Source: Beggiatoa leptomitoformis
GTDB lineage: Bacteria; Pseudomonadota; Gammaproteobacteria; Beggiatoales; Beggiatoaceae
Assembly (NCBI RefSeq): GCF_001305575.3
Contig: NZ_CP012373.2
Span: 1,240,001-1,304,000 of the forward strand
Direction of reading: 5' to 3'
DNA length: 64,000 nt
Both the position numbers and the translations under genes were made by a program. Under the pieces are notes generated by a model that was not told the DNA's origin, searched no databases, and saw only the letters and a list, made by a program, of their open reading frames with translations. Positions 10,244 through 18,720 of the stretch are shown here, piece after piece (the first letter of the stretch is position 1; every line of letters starts with the position of its first letter).

Positions 10244-10717
10244 TTAACCAACCAGATAACAACCTGTACCGACAGCAATTAATAAATCTTCGTCATTATG
10301 TAATTCCATTCGGGTAACGGTAACTTTGCGACCACTACGTAAAATGGTTGATGTTGCAATAAAATAAACGCCTCTCCCCGGACGTAAATAGTCGATGCGC
10401 ATATCTATCGTTCCTGTTTTATCAATACCTTGCATCCGTTCAGCTTCGGTTAGGTTTTCGCGTCGTTGTTTAAATGAATTAGCAATCGCAATCATGCCAC
10501 CAGCGACATCTAAAACCGAGGCAATAACGCCACCATGTAAAATACCATGTACAAAATTCCCGATTAATGCTTCACGCATGTCAAAACGAATTTTTACCTC
10601 GTCTAAATGCAGTGAAACAATTTGAATACCTAACAGTTTATTAAAAGGCATTTTTTCTTCAAATGTAGGTAACATTTTATTTAATAAGGCATCTAATTCT
10701 TCGTCTGTTTCTTGCAT
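10244..10717 (-). CDS. PaaI-family hotdog thioesterase
   Basis: A 157-aa single hotdog-fold protein. FVHGILHGGVIASVLDVAGG carries the HGG...D pattern of PaaI/YbgC-like acyl-CoA thioesterases, and IDYLRPGRGVYFIA is the usual beta-sheet segment. It would hydrolyse an acyl-CoA or aryl-CoA in the cytoplasm; the substrate cannot be told. AGGA lies 8 nt before the ATG. Its 5' end faces the start of the hybrid kinase-like gene at 10830, so the two share a short divergent promoter region. No pathway gene adjoins it. Confidence 0.9.
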   Translation of the reverse strand: MQETDEELDALLNKMLPTFEEKMPFNKLLGIQIVSLHLDEVKIRFDMREALIGNFVHGILHGGVIASVLDVAGGMIAIANSFKQRRENLTEAERMQGIDKTGTIDMRIDYLRPGRGVYFIATSTILRSGRKVTVTRMELHNDEDLLIAVGTGCYLVG

Positions 10718-10829
10718 GTTACAGTCCTATTCATAAAACGCATTTCATCTTATGATGAGCGAATCTTGTTGTGTTGTTGCATAGCAACAAATATTCAAGG
10801 GTTCAATCTCACTATTCAAGGACAATTTA

Positions 10830-13760
10830 TTGTTAGTTATGAAAAGCTATTTGATTACGAAACCATTTATTTTTTCTGTCCTATTGTCATGTTGTCTTGC
10901 AGTGCTGTTGTGGCTAACTAACGCGCAAGATGTGACGAATAATTTCTTTATTTTTAGCGTGTTTCTAACCTTGAGTTTGTTGTTATCTGCAATGGCGACT
11001 TTTTTAGGACATAAAGAACGACATCAAACCGTGTTATTACAAACGCAGTTGCAGACGTTACAAACAGTTTTAAATCATTTACCCGTTACTGTTTGGCAGT
11101 TGAATCAACAAGGGATTGTTCAAATCGCGTTTGGACAGTTACATTCTTTTGGTAATACGGCTTATCCGTTGACAGGCTCATCTATTTTTACACTTTATCA
11201 AGCCTTACCCGATTTTTTGCAAGATATTCAAGAAGCATTGGCAAGACGGATAAACCATAAGCCATTAACTATTGCTAAAAATCAGGAATATTATGATGTT
11301 TATTATCAGTTTATAACGGATACCGATTTGTTAGTAATCGCTTATAACGTAACGCAATCGTTGAAAAAAGAACAAGTATATGTTCAACAGTTGAAATATC
11401 ACGAGACATTATTTCGTCATGCGACAGAGGGATTTTGTATTATTAAAACTAATGGGATAATTTATAGTGTTAATCCCACTTTTTGCCAATTAATTGGATA
11501 TACAAAGGATGAATTACAAGGAAATTCAATCCATTTATTTATAGATGTAGAAATGAATAGTGAGCAATTTCCTAGTCAGTGGGTTGGAAAAATACGCCAT
11601 AAACAAGGGCATTTAGTATCCGTTTTGATTAATCATTTTTTGTTTAAAAATTATGAAGATTCTTCGCAAGAATCTTTAATAGTAAACTTTATAAAAGATT
11701 TAACGGCTTATAAACAAATTGAAGCAGATTTGCATCAGGTACGTGAAACGCTAGAAACAACACAACGAACAAAAAGCACTTTTTTAAATGCTATTAATCA
11801 AGGGATTCGCACGCCATTAAATAATATTATTGGAACAACAGAGTTATTGTTAAAATCGCCCATTGAGCCACGTCAACAGCGTTATTCGATTGAAACAATT
11901 CGAGAGTCCAGTGAAAATTTATTAAATTTTTTTAATGATATTTTAGCATTTTCCCGCATTGAAACAGGACAATTAAACCTAGAACTCAGTGCTATAGATG
12001 TTCATGCGTTAATCGAGGATTTATTAGGGCAGGCAGCCCTTGCAACACAACGTAAAGATTTGATTTTTATCTGTCAATTTAGTTTTTTTGCAACCTATTT
12101 ATTAAAAGGGGATATTGATCGGTTACGACAGGTAGTCAATAATTTATTGAATTATGCAATTAAATCAACAGAGCAGGGCTGTATTCTCTTACAGGTTGGT
12201 TTGTTAGAGGAGACAGAACAAGCGGTTAAATTACATATAGAACTTAATAGTCACGGTGTTATTAATACGTCTGTTTTGGATAATTTATTTAAATCGGTTG
12301 CGACTGCGGATGATGCAACACAATATAGCATTGAAAATATTAGTATTATCGTAGCGCGCCATTTAATTGATGTGATGGGGGGGACATTCAGTTTTTATCA
12401 TCAAACAGAAGACCAAAGCACTTTATGGTTTGATATTGTGTTACAAAAAATGAATTGTCCGAATACGACATTAGGGACGGCAGAACAACGCGCAAATTTG
12501 CATAATCGTCGTGTATTGGTTGCAGAACCTCATCCGCTTTATCGTCAATTTATCACTGAACAATTGCGTTTGTGGCATTTGCAGGTTGACTGTGTAAGCA
12601 GTGCAACAGAGTGTTTGGATAGTTTGTTAGATGCTGTGGCTTTACGCCAAGCGTATGACGTGGTCATCATCGATAGTTGTTTACCTTACTTGCAAGGCAT
12701 GAGTTTGTCACAGATTATTCATGCAAATACGCAAGTTAATCAGATACCCTTGATAATACTTCATCCCGCCAAGCAGGATTACCCACAGCTATCTATTCCA
12801 AATGAATATAACTTACAAAAACCTGTTATGCCTTCAAAATTGTTACAGCATTTGTTCACGTCAATTCTTAATAAGGCGGATACTATGAATACAGGCACAG
12901 CATTTCTTTCAGCCCATGAAAAACATGTTTTATTGGCAGAAGATAACATTATTAATCAAGAGGTTATGAAGGACATGTTGTTGCAACTACATTGTCAAGT
13001 AACAGTGGTTAATAATGGTGAGGAAGTATTGGTTGCATTGAACGCACAAAATTATGATTTGATTTTTATGGATTGCCAAATGCCAAAAATGGATGGTTAT
13101 CAAGCAACGGAATCTATTCGGCAACAGGAGAAAAAACTCAAAACCGATTCGCATATTCCAATTATTGCAGTTACCGCGAATGCGATTAATGGCGCACGGG
13201 AACGTTGTTTTATCTCAGGAATGGATGATTATTTGAGTAAACCAATTAATTCTCATGATTTAGAGCGCATGTTAACCCGCTATTGTGGACTGAGTTATTT
13301 TTTTACAGAGAAAACATCGCCTTTAGTAATCAATGATGTTATTGATGATAAGTTAATGGCAAGTAGTAACGAGGCGTATTCTCCACACTTACTTTCTATC
13401 AATACACAAGAAGAAATTATTTCTCTGAGTATGATAGAAACCATGCGACAAGACATGCAAAAACGGGGTATTAACTGGTTAATTGATTTATTTTTAACTG
13501 AATTTCCTCGTTATCAAGCTGTCGTACATGAGGCAATCCTCTTGCTTGATAAAGATATGTTTTATCAAGCGGTACATAAATTAAAAGGCGGGGCTGCAAG
13601 TGTGGGTTCAATCAGTTTAGTTAATTTTTGTAAGCAATTAGAAGAGTTGAGTAAATGTGATAACTTGGACGAAGCGGCTGAACAGGTAGAAAAATATCTG
13701 GCGATAGAATGCTCTCTTTTAGAGATGGCATTAGAAGAGGAAAAAAAGAAAGGAAAATAA
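10830..13760 (+). CDS. Degenerate hybrid histidine kinase with two receivers and HPt (BarA-like layout, catalytic core lost)
   Basis: A 976-aa protein with two N-terminal membrane helices (about residues 10-30 and 35-55), a PAS domain (about 190-300), a HisKA/HATPase region (about 310-550), REC1 (about 560-680), REC2 (about 700-820) and HPt (about 865-970). The H box reads FLNAINQGIRTPLN: the phosphoacceptor His is Gln (residue about 324) and the next Glu is Gly. The N box reads NLLNYAIKST (Asn to Tyr), and no DxGxG or GxGLGL motif is visible. REC1 keeps IIDSCLPYLQG, REC2 keeps FMDCQMPKMDG and HPt keeps AVHKLKGGAASVG. The kinase core is therefore probably inactive while the phosphotransfer modules look functional. 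A TTG start with AAGGA 7 nt upstream was chosen; an ATG nine bases later is the alternative. Confidence 0.9.
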   Translation: MLVMKSYLITKPFIFSVLLSCCLAVLLWLTNAQDVTNNFFIFSVFLTLSLLLSAMATFLGHKERHQTVLLQTQLQTLQTVLNHLPVTVWQLNQQGIVQIAFGQLHSFGNTAYPLTGSSIFTLYQALPDFLQDIQEALARRINHKPLTIAKNQEYYDVYYQFITDTDLLVIAYNVTQSLKKEQVYVQQLKYHETLFRHATEGFCIIKTNGIIYSVNPTFCQLIGYTKDELQGNSIHLFIDVEMNSEQFPSQWVGKIRHKQGHLVSVLINHFLFKNYEDSSQESLIVNFIKDLTAYKQIEADLHQVRETLETTQRTKSTFLNAINQGIRTPLNNIIGTTELLLKSPIEPRQQRYSIETIRESSENLLNFFNDILAFSRIETGQLNLELSAIDVHALIEDLLGQAALATQRKDLIFICQFSFFATYLLKGDIDRLRQVVNNLLNYAIKSTEQGCILLQVGLLEETEQAVKLHIELNSHGVINTSVLDNLFKSVATADDATQYSIENISIIVARHLIDVMGGTFSFYHQTEDQSTLWFDIVLQKMNCPNTTLGTAEQRANLHNRRVLVAEPHPLYRQFITEQLRLWHLQVDCVSSATECLDSLLDAVALRQAYDVVIIDSCLPYLQGMSLSQIIHANTQVNQIPLIILHPAKQDYPQLSIPNEYNLQKPVMPSKLLQHLFTSILNKADTMNTGTAFLSAHEKHVLLAEDNIINQEVMKDMLLQLHCQVTVVNNGEEVLVALNAQNYDLIFMDCQMPKMDGYQATESIRQQEKKLKTDSHIPIIAVTANAINGARERCFISGMDDYLSKPINSHDLERMLTRYCGLSYFFTEKTSPLVINDVIDDKLMASSNEAYSPHLLSINTQEEIISLSMIETMRQDMQKRGINWLIDLFLTEFPRYQAVVHEAILLLDKDMFYQAVHKLKGGAASVGSISLVNFCKQLEELSKCDNLDEAAEQVEKYLAIECSLLEMALEEEKKKGK

Positions 13761-13785
13761 CCTATTCTTTGCTTTAATTTTTAGA

Positions 13786-15225
13786 TTAAGCCGTTGTTGG
13801 AGGGTTGCTTAGCAGATTGTTTGCAACCTCAATTCTGTTACGTCCTTTTTCTTTTGCTTGATACAATGCCCCATCCGCTTGGGAAATAACAACCGAGTAA
13901 TCAGGATGCCCTTCATGTAACGCAATGCCTATACTGGTTGTAATCGTAAAAGGAATGGTTTTATTAATGTAAAAGGTGTGCTTTTCAATTAATAGGCGTA
14001 ATTTTTCTGCTATATGCGTTGCTGTATCCAAATTAATATCGTTTAGCAACACTAAAAACTCTTCTCCGCCATAACGAAACACAAAATCACCCGCGCGAAC
14101 ATGCGTTACTAATAATTCGCCAACTTGGATGAGAATTGCATCCCCATTGTCATGTCCCCATCCATCATTAACTTTCTTAAAAAAATCTATATCCAACAAT
14201 AAAATACAAAATGGTGCATTTTGCGTCGCACTGATGCGGATAGCCCGTTGCATAATGGTTGGAATATAACGTCGATTGAATAAATGCGTCAGCGGGTCGC
14301 GCCCACTTTCCATCTCTAATGCGTGATTGATAAAAGAGGAAAGAAACCATGATGAATGCGTGACAGCATCATTCAAATTATTAATGGTTGCACCTAATTC
14401 AATTATCGAGTTTGTATCTCGCAATGTAATCGCCTGCTTTACCAATTCATTGATTTTTATTAATTGTGCTTTAAGATGATCAACTTCTTGCTGATGATCA
14501 ATAAAAAGTAATTCTGCCTTATATGTTACCCACAAACCAAAGTCCGAGCTAAAAATGGTCGGTAATTGTTGCAAGGTTGGCGCAGGTGTTTGATATAAAC
14601 TCGTTAGAATGCGTCTTAGCCAGTCAAATAATAAAGAGCGCAACCGCTCACAATCCATTGCAAGACCTTGATTAATAGTATTCATTCGTAAAGCTTGCGC
14701 ACTACGTTCATTAATAATAATGTCGTTAAAATAGCTTTCATTAATCAAAAATGAGGAGTAATCCAGTAATTCCTCAACCAAACTTAATGCGGTTGCCATC
14801 TCATTACGTTCTAAGTTTGAGTCTATTAGTAATTGTCGACACTCGCGCTTGAGAACACGAATACCATGATGTACAAGATAGATAGGAATATTAATCCGCG
14901 CGTGAATATTACCGACTTCGCGTTGTCTTTGAATATGCAGATAAACTTCTTCTTTCGTTTGTGGCAGAAACAGTTGTTTAATCCACTCTGCTAAAGATAA
15001 ACGCAAGCGTGTGTCAACCAAGGCATGATTCAAAAAAGGTTGTGCGCCCACAATAGTAAGCATTTCTGTATAGAAAAGGTCTGCAATACGCTCAACGCTT
15101 GGGGTAATAATCGCTTCAACACGACGAATCAATGCTTGTGAATGCTGATAGATTTCAACAAGGCGTTCTTGTTCTATTTCTCTTAAAACCGTTTTTTTAT
15201 CATCATGAGGCATTACAACAGGCAT
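13786..15225 (-). CDS. dosC: Globin-coupled diguanylate cyclase, DosC-like oxygen sensor
   Basis: A 479-aa protein with the three-part layout of E. coli DosC/YddV (460 aa). The N-terminal globin-coupled sensor (about residues 10-165) contains NIHARINIPIYLVHHGIRVL, matching the DosC segment that carries the haem-proximal His. A middle domain has DFGLWVTYKAELLF, as in DosC. The C-terminal GGDEF domain (about 310-470) has LFNRRYIPTIMQR, DIDFFKKVNDGWGH and YGGEEFLVLLN. An inhibitory site RAGD stands five residues before GGEEF. It should make c-di-GMP in response to oxygen bound at haem. Unlike E. coli, no dosP-type PAS-EAL gene is adjacent. It ends 25 nt from the convergent degenerate kinase gene. 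The symbol is assigned by likeness only. Confidence 0.9.
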   Translation of the reverse strand: MPVVMPHDDKKTVLREIEQERLVEIYQHSQALIRRVEAIITPSVERIADLFYTEMLTIVGAQPFLNHALVDTRLRLSLAEWIKQLFLPQTKEEVYLHIQRQREVGNIHARINIPIYLVHHGIRVLKRECRQLLIDSNLERNEMATALSLVEELLDYSSFLINESYFNDIIINERSAQALRMNTINQGLAMDCERLRSLLFDWLRRILTSLYQTPAPTLQQLPTIFSSDFGLWVTYKAELLFIDHQQEVDHLKAQLIKINELVKQAITLRDTNSIIELGATINNLNDAVTHSSWFLSSFINHALEMESGRDPLTHLFNRRYIPTIMQRAIRISATQNAPFCILLLDIDFFKKVNDGWGHDNGDAILIQVGELLVTHVRAGDFVFRYGGEEFLVLLNDINLDTATHIAEKLRLLIEKHTFYINKTIPFTITTSIGIALHEGHPDYSVVISQADGALYQAKEKGRNRIEVANNLLSNPPTTA

Positions 15226-15316
15226 AATATGGTTACTTCGGCGGTGTTACAAAAAAACAAGTGAAGGATTAAAAATCCTTGCGTTTATTTATAAAAACAG
15301 ATAGTTAATTCCATCC

Positions 15317-15808
15317 TTAAGTACATTCATTACGTATTAATGATATAAAAAAGGCGACAATATTGGGATTACTGAAAAAAAACAGCATCATAAAGACAAA
15401 CAACGCAATACCAAATATGAAAAAATAAAATAAATGCATAGCAAGAAAATTATATTTATTCATATTAATTTCTTTTTTTAAAGTTGCATCTAGGGCTTTA
15501 TCTAATGCCTCTAATTCAAACTTACTTAAACGACTCTGGTCGGGAGAAACACACAAGCCTGTTGCAAGTGTTCCCTTGATTGCTGTTTGTATTGCTGTTC
15601 GTGTTGTTGTGGTAATAACGGTTAAACGCTTACTGACGATGCTGCGAGCCACCAAAAAACCAATGCTAAAGATAATCAGCATGACAATAAAAATAGTCGG
15701 TAAATTGGGTTCTGATGCACGAAAGCGTAGGACTAAAACGCTCACTACCAATAATACAATAGAGTAAAAAACGGTTTTTTTCTTAAGCAAATCCTTAATG
15801 AGTGGCAT
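15317..15808 (-). CDS. Unrecognised three-helix membrane protein
   Basis: I do not recognise this family. It has hydrophobic segments near the N-terminus (VFYSIVLLVVSVLVL and IFIVMLIIFSIGFLVA) and one near the C-terminus (YFFIFGIALFVFMMLFFF), separated by a hydrophilic stretch of about 60 residues rich in Thr and Lys. An ATG at 15808 is used; a TTG five codons upstream is possible, and neither has a clear ribosome site. It lies between the DosC-like cyclase and glutaredoxin genes on the same strand with gaps of about 90-100 nt, so cotranscription is possible but unproven. Confidence 0.65.
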   Translation of the reverse strand: MPLIKDLLKKKTVFYSIVLLVVSVLVLRFRASEPNLPTIFIVMLIIFSIGFLVARSIVSKRLTVITTTTRTAIQTAIKGTLATGLCVSPDQSRLSKFELEALDKALDATLKKEINMNKYNFLAMHLFYFFIFGIALFVFMMLFFFSNPNIVAFFISLIRNECT

Positions 15809-15909
15809 TTTCGCTATAAACAAGATAAGTTAATAAAAACAGAATGGACAACATGCCACCTGTACACATTGTCCATCGTTACTTTTTAACTGTACTAACA
15901 AACTGAAGG

Positions 15910-16239
15910 TTATGCTGTTTTTTTCTTAGCAACTGCATCTTCTAACATGGGTTTCAATTCACCTTTTTGATACAATTCTAAGGTAATATCACAGCCACCA
16001 ATCAATTCCCCACTAACATAAATTTGTGGAAATGTGGGCCAATTTGCAAAACGCGGTAAATTTTGAAAAACTTCAGGGTCTGCTAATACGTTGACATAGG
16101 CAAAATCAACGCCACAAGCATGTAAGGCTTGAGACGCACGGCTAGAAAAACCACACTGTGGCAATTCAGGTGTGCCCTTCATATAAATAACGACAGCATT
16201 ACTCTCAACTTGTTGTTTAATACGCTCTAAAACATCCAT
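15910..16239 (-). CDS. grxD: Monothiol glutaredoxin, Grx4 type
   Basis: A 109-aa protein with the CGFS active site (MKGTPELPQCGFSSRASQAL), the downstream TFPQIYVSGELIGGCD glutathione-binding segment and the usual length of Grx4/GrxD. It carries and transfers [2Fe-2S] clusters, usually with BolA, rather than reducing disulfides. The ATG at 16239 has GGAGA 8 nt upstream and is preferred over a TTG at 16254. It appears to be monocistronic. Confidence 0.96.
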   Translation of the reverse strand: MDVLERIKQQVESNAVVIYMKGTPELPQCGFSSRASQALHACGVDFAYVNVLADPEVFQNLPRFANWPTFPQIYVSGELIGGCDITLELYQKGELKPMLEDAVAKKKTA

Positions 16240-16421
16240 ACAAACAGTCTCCAAAAATTAAAGATAACATAATGTTTGCCACTTGACGGCGCAACCCCGT
16301 CACCCATGCGTCGTTTTATTGATTGTGGCAAGACAGAGATAAATCAATCAAACGGTTTATTTTACCTATAACTCTGATAAATTAACTAGGTTATTATCCT
16401 TCTACTTCCTGTAAAAATATT

Positions 16422-17333
16422 ATGAATGCTCAACATTATTGTCAGTACGTACATCAGTTTGATATACACAATCAAGAACATGAACGCAATACTCAACGTG
16501 TTACACTCTTAACACTGCTTATGATGGTAGTAGAAATTACCGCAGGCCTACTTTATGGTTCTATGGCATTACTCGCCGATGGACTGCACATGGGAACACA
16601 CGCGCTCGCAATTGGCATTACCATGTTTGCATATCGTTATGCGCGCCATCATCACAACGACCCACAATATAGCTTCGGCACAGGAAAAGTTGGTGTACTG
16701 GGCGGATTTACCAGCGCATTGATTCTCGCTATTGTCGCGCTAATGATAGGGATAGAATCCGTCAACCGTCTATTTTTCCCACAAACCATCCAATTTAATG
16801 AAGCAATTATCGTCGCCATTCTCGGATTAATCATTAACTTAATCAGTGCTGTTTGGTTAGATGAAGGTCATGACCACCATGATGATACGCATGAGCATGA
16901 CGAACACACACACCATGACCACAACCTCAGAGCCGCCTACTTGCATGTACTGGCTGACGCGCTAACCTCTGTATTGGCGATTGTAGCACTGTTACTAGGC
17001 AAATTCTTTGGTTGGGTTTGGGTTGACGCATTCATGGGATTGATTGGTACTGTGGTAATACTCAAATGGTCTTATGGACTCCTCTGCGATACCAGCAATA
17101 TATTGCTAGATAGTGGCATAAAACCTGAAATATTAGCCAATGTTAGAACAACAATAGAAGCGGAACAACAACATCGTGTACAAGATTTGCATGTATGGCG
17201 CATTAATGCTAATCAATCTGCTATCATCATTTCTATTGTAGCTAAAAACCCACATGAACCAGCGTATTACAAAAAACTCCTAGCACATAGAAGCGAGTTT
17301 GTGCATGTTACTATAGAAATTAATATGGCGTAA
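16422..17333 (+). CDS. dmeF: Cation diffusion facilitator, DmeF-type Co/Ni exporter
   Basis: A 303-aa protein with six predicted membrane helices. ADGLHMGTHALAI and the later VLADALTSVLAIV carry the paired HxxxH/DxxxD-type metal sites of helices 2 and 5. Between helices 4 and 5 is a His-rich loop (HDHHDDTHEHDEHTHHDH) typical of DmeF and other CDF exporters that bind divalent metal. It should export Co2+, Ni2+ or similar ions by proton exchange at the inner membrane. No metal-responsive regulator lies next to it; the 160-nt upstream gap to grxD is divergent. Confidence 0.9.
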   Translation: MNAQHYCQYVHQFDIHNQEHERNTQRVTLLTLLMMVVEITAGLLYGSMALLADGLHMGTHALAIGITMFAYRYARHHHNDPQYSFGTGKVGVLGGFTSALILAIVALMIGIESVNRLFFPQTIQFNEAIIVAILGLIINLISAVWLDEGHDHHDDTHEHDEHTHHDHNLRAAYLHVLADALTSVLAIVALLLGKFFGWVWVDAFMGLIGTVVILKWSYGLLCDTSNILLDSGIKPEILANVRTTIEAEQQHRVQDLHVWRINANQSAIIISIVAKNPHEPAYYKKLLAHRSEFVHVTIEINMA

Positions 17334-17533
17334 CAGCTTTTAACAACGGTGCCTGTTTTTTAGCAAGTCGCTACGGAAAGGTAATATTAAACACTACATT
17401 AAGTGCGACTTTTTACACACATTAATCACAGGATTTATTAACGATAGCACCTCCTTGCCCTATTGTTTAAACCTAAATCCCAACTCGTTTACTACAACAG
17501 CACCGTATTCAGTATATTATTGAGAGTGAAAAC

Positions 17534-18253
17534 ATGTCTTCTATCGTACAGGCTAAAGCAGAAGTTCAAAAACTTATTAGGCGTTACAACCAATTAAAAA
17601 GCGAAGCGCAAGAAGCGGATTCAGCCGAAGCCTCCTCACGCAAATCAGCCGAAGCGGAAAAACTTGCGTTACAAATTCGCTCCTTACAAAGTGCCATTGC
17701 AAAATTACAAGCGGTCGCAGATGATACTTCAGAAACATTCAAACGCGCTGAAGCAGAAAAAATAGAATTTGAAGCCAGAATCGCCTATCTTGAACAAAGC
17801 CAAGAAAAAACCCGCGATCAAATAGACCAACTATCACAAGCCAAAATGGAAATGGTTCGTCTAAAAAGCGAAGTTGACAGAATCGCCTCCGAACGACAAC
17901 ACAAAGACGACAATTTACAAAAGCAACTAACCGAATTATTGAAAAAGACTGAAGCCGAACAATTTCGTTTAAAACAAGAAATTGAAGTTATACGTCATCA
18001 AGCCCAAAAGGACACTGAATTACTACGCTCACAACGCGATACCGCACGCGCCCAAATTGAAGAACAACAACGCCTAGAAAAAGAAAAACTAACCTCGTTA
18101 CAAATCACCCTTAACGCAAAATATTTGCGCGTAAAATCACTGATGGCAGTTGGCATTGGCCTAGGCGTACTGAGTGGGATGATTATCTCCATTACCATCA
18201 TCTTTGTTACCCCCATGCTAGACCACATCCTCAAAAATATTAAAGGCTGGTAA
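17534..18253 (+). CDS. Coiled-coil protein with C-terminal membrane anchor, unknown function
   Basis: A 239-aa protein of unrecognised family. Residues about 1-200 are almost entirely charged heptad-like helix (Lys, Glu, Gln, Ala), predicted long coiled coil. Residues about 205-228 form one hydrophobic helix (VGIGLGVLSGMIISITIIFV), and a short basic end follows. The layout suggests a tail-anchored inner-membrane protein with its coiled coil in the cytoplasm. GAGAG-like sequence precedes the ATG (TGAGAGTGAAAAC). It stands between dmeF and soxB with gaps of 200 and 467 nt, so it is probably its own transcript. Confidence 0.8.
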   Translation: MSSIVQAKAEVQKLIRRYNQLKSEAQEADSAEASSRKSAEAEKLALQIRSLQSAIAKLQAVADDTSETFKRAEAEKIEFEARIAYLEQSQEKTRDQIDQLSQAKMEMVRLKSEVDRIASERQHKDDNLQKQLTELLKKTEAEQFRLKQEIEVIRHQAQKDTELLRSQRDTARAQIEEQQRLEKEKLTSLQITLNAKYLRVKSLMAVGIGLGVLSGMIISITIIFVTPMLDHILKNIKGW

Positions 18254-18720
18254 TACTACAAATTAACAATCAATAAATTAAGAGCTTCCCTGTTTTAAAA
18301 TACAGAAGGTCTGCACCAACGTTATTGCATCACCCAACAAAACCCTACAAATAATCGATACAAACCAATCACAGACTAAAAAATCGGCAATGCCGAACAA
18401 GTAAAGATTTTTTGTAGGGAACATAAAATAAGACCATTAATAAAGTGAGAGAAAACAGGAAATTCCTCATCAACTCTTGAATATTTGACAGAGGCTTCCG
18501 CCTTTAAAAAAGAGAGCTTGCGAAAGACCTACCTTGATAACGAATCAAATCCCCGCCACTCTTTTCAAAAGAGAATAATCTTTTTTATCCTCAATGGCTT
18601 TATCACACCCCAAAAATCTAACCAACACCCTTTTTATAGATATTCCAAAACAAAAAAACTCACCAAAAGCATGTTAGTATTTAGTTATATACTAACTAAT
18701 CCAATGCAGGAGCTTGTTCT
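18254..18720. other. Intergenic region upstream of soxB
   Basis: About 467 bases with no convincing gene. An open frame from 18485 runs into soxB out of frame and is rejected. A weak hairpin lies near 18288-18312. The strongest structure is the palindrome just before soxB (18673-18699). Confidence 0.5.
18673..18699 (+). promoter_or_regulatory. Palindromic operator candidate over the soxB promoter
   Basis: Perfect 8-bp arms GTTAGTAT (18673-18680) and ATACTAAC (18689-18696) surround an 8-nt spacer. A second nested repeat TTAGTTA (18681-18687) / TAACTAA (18693-18699) overlaps it. The right arm contains TATACT (18688-18693), a plausible -10 box, 28 nt before the soxB start. No good -35 box is seen. 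This is the expected place for an ArsR-type (SoxR/BigR-like) repressor, but the identity of the protein is inference. Confidence 0.5.

Noticed and set aside
13761-13785. A terminator between the convergent kinase-like and DosC-like genes
   Set aside because: The 25-nt gap contains T-rich sequence but no stem.
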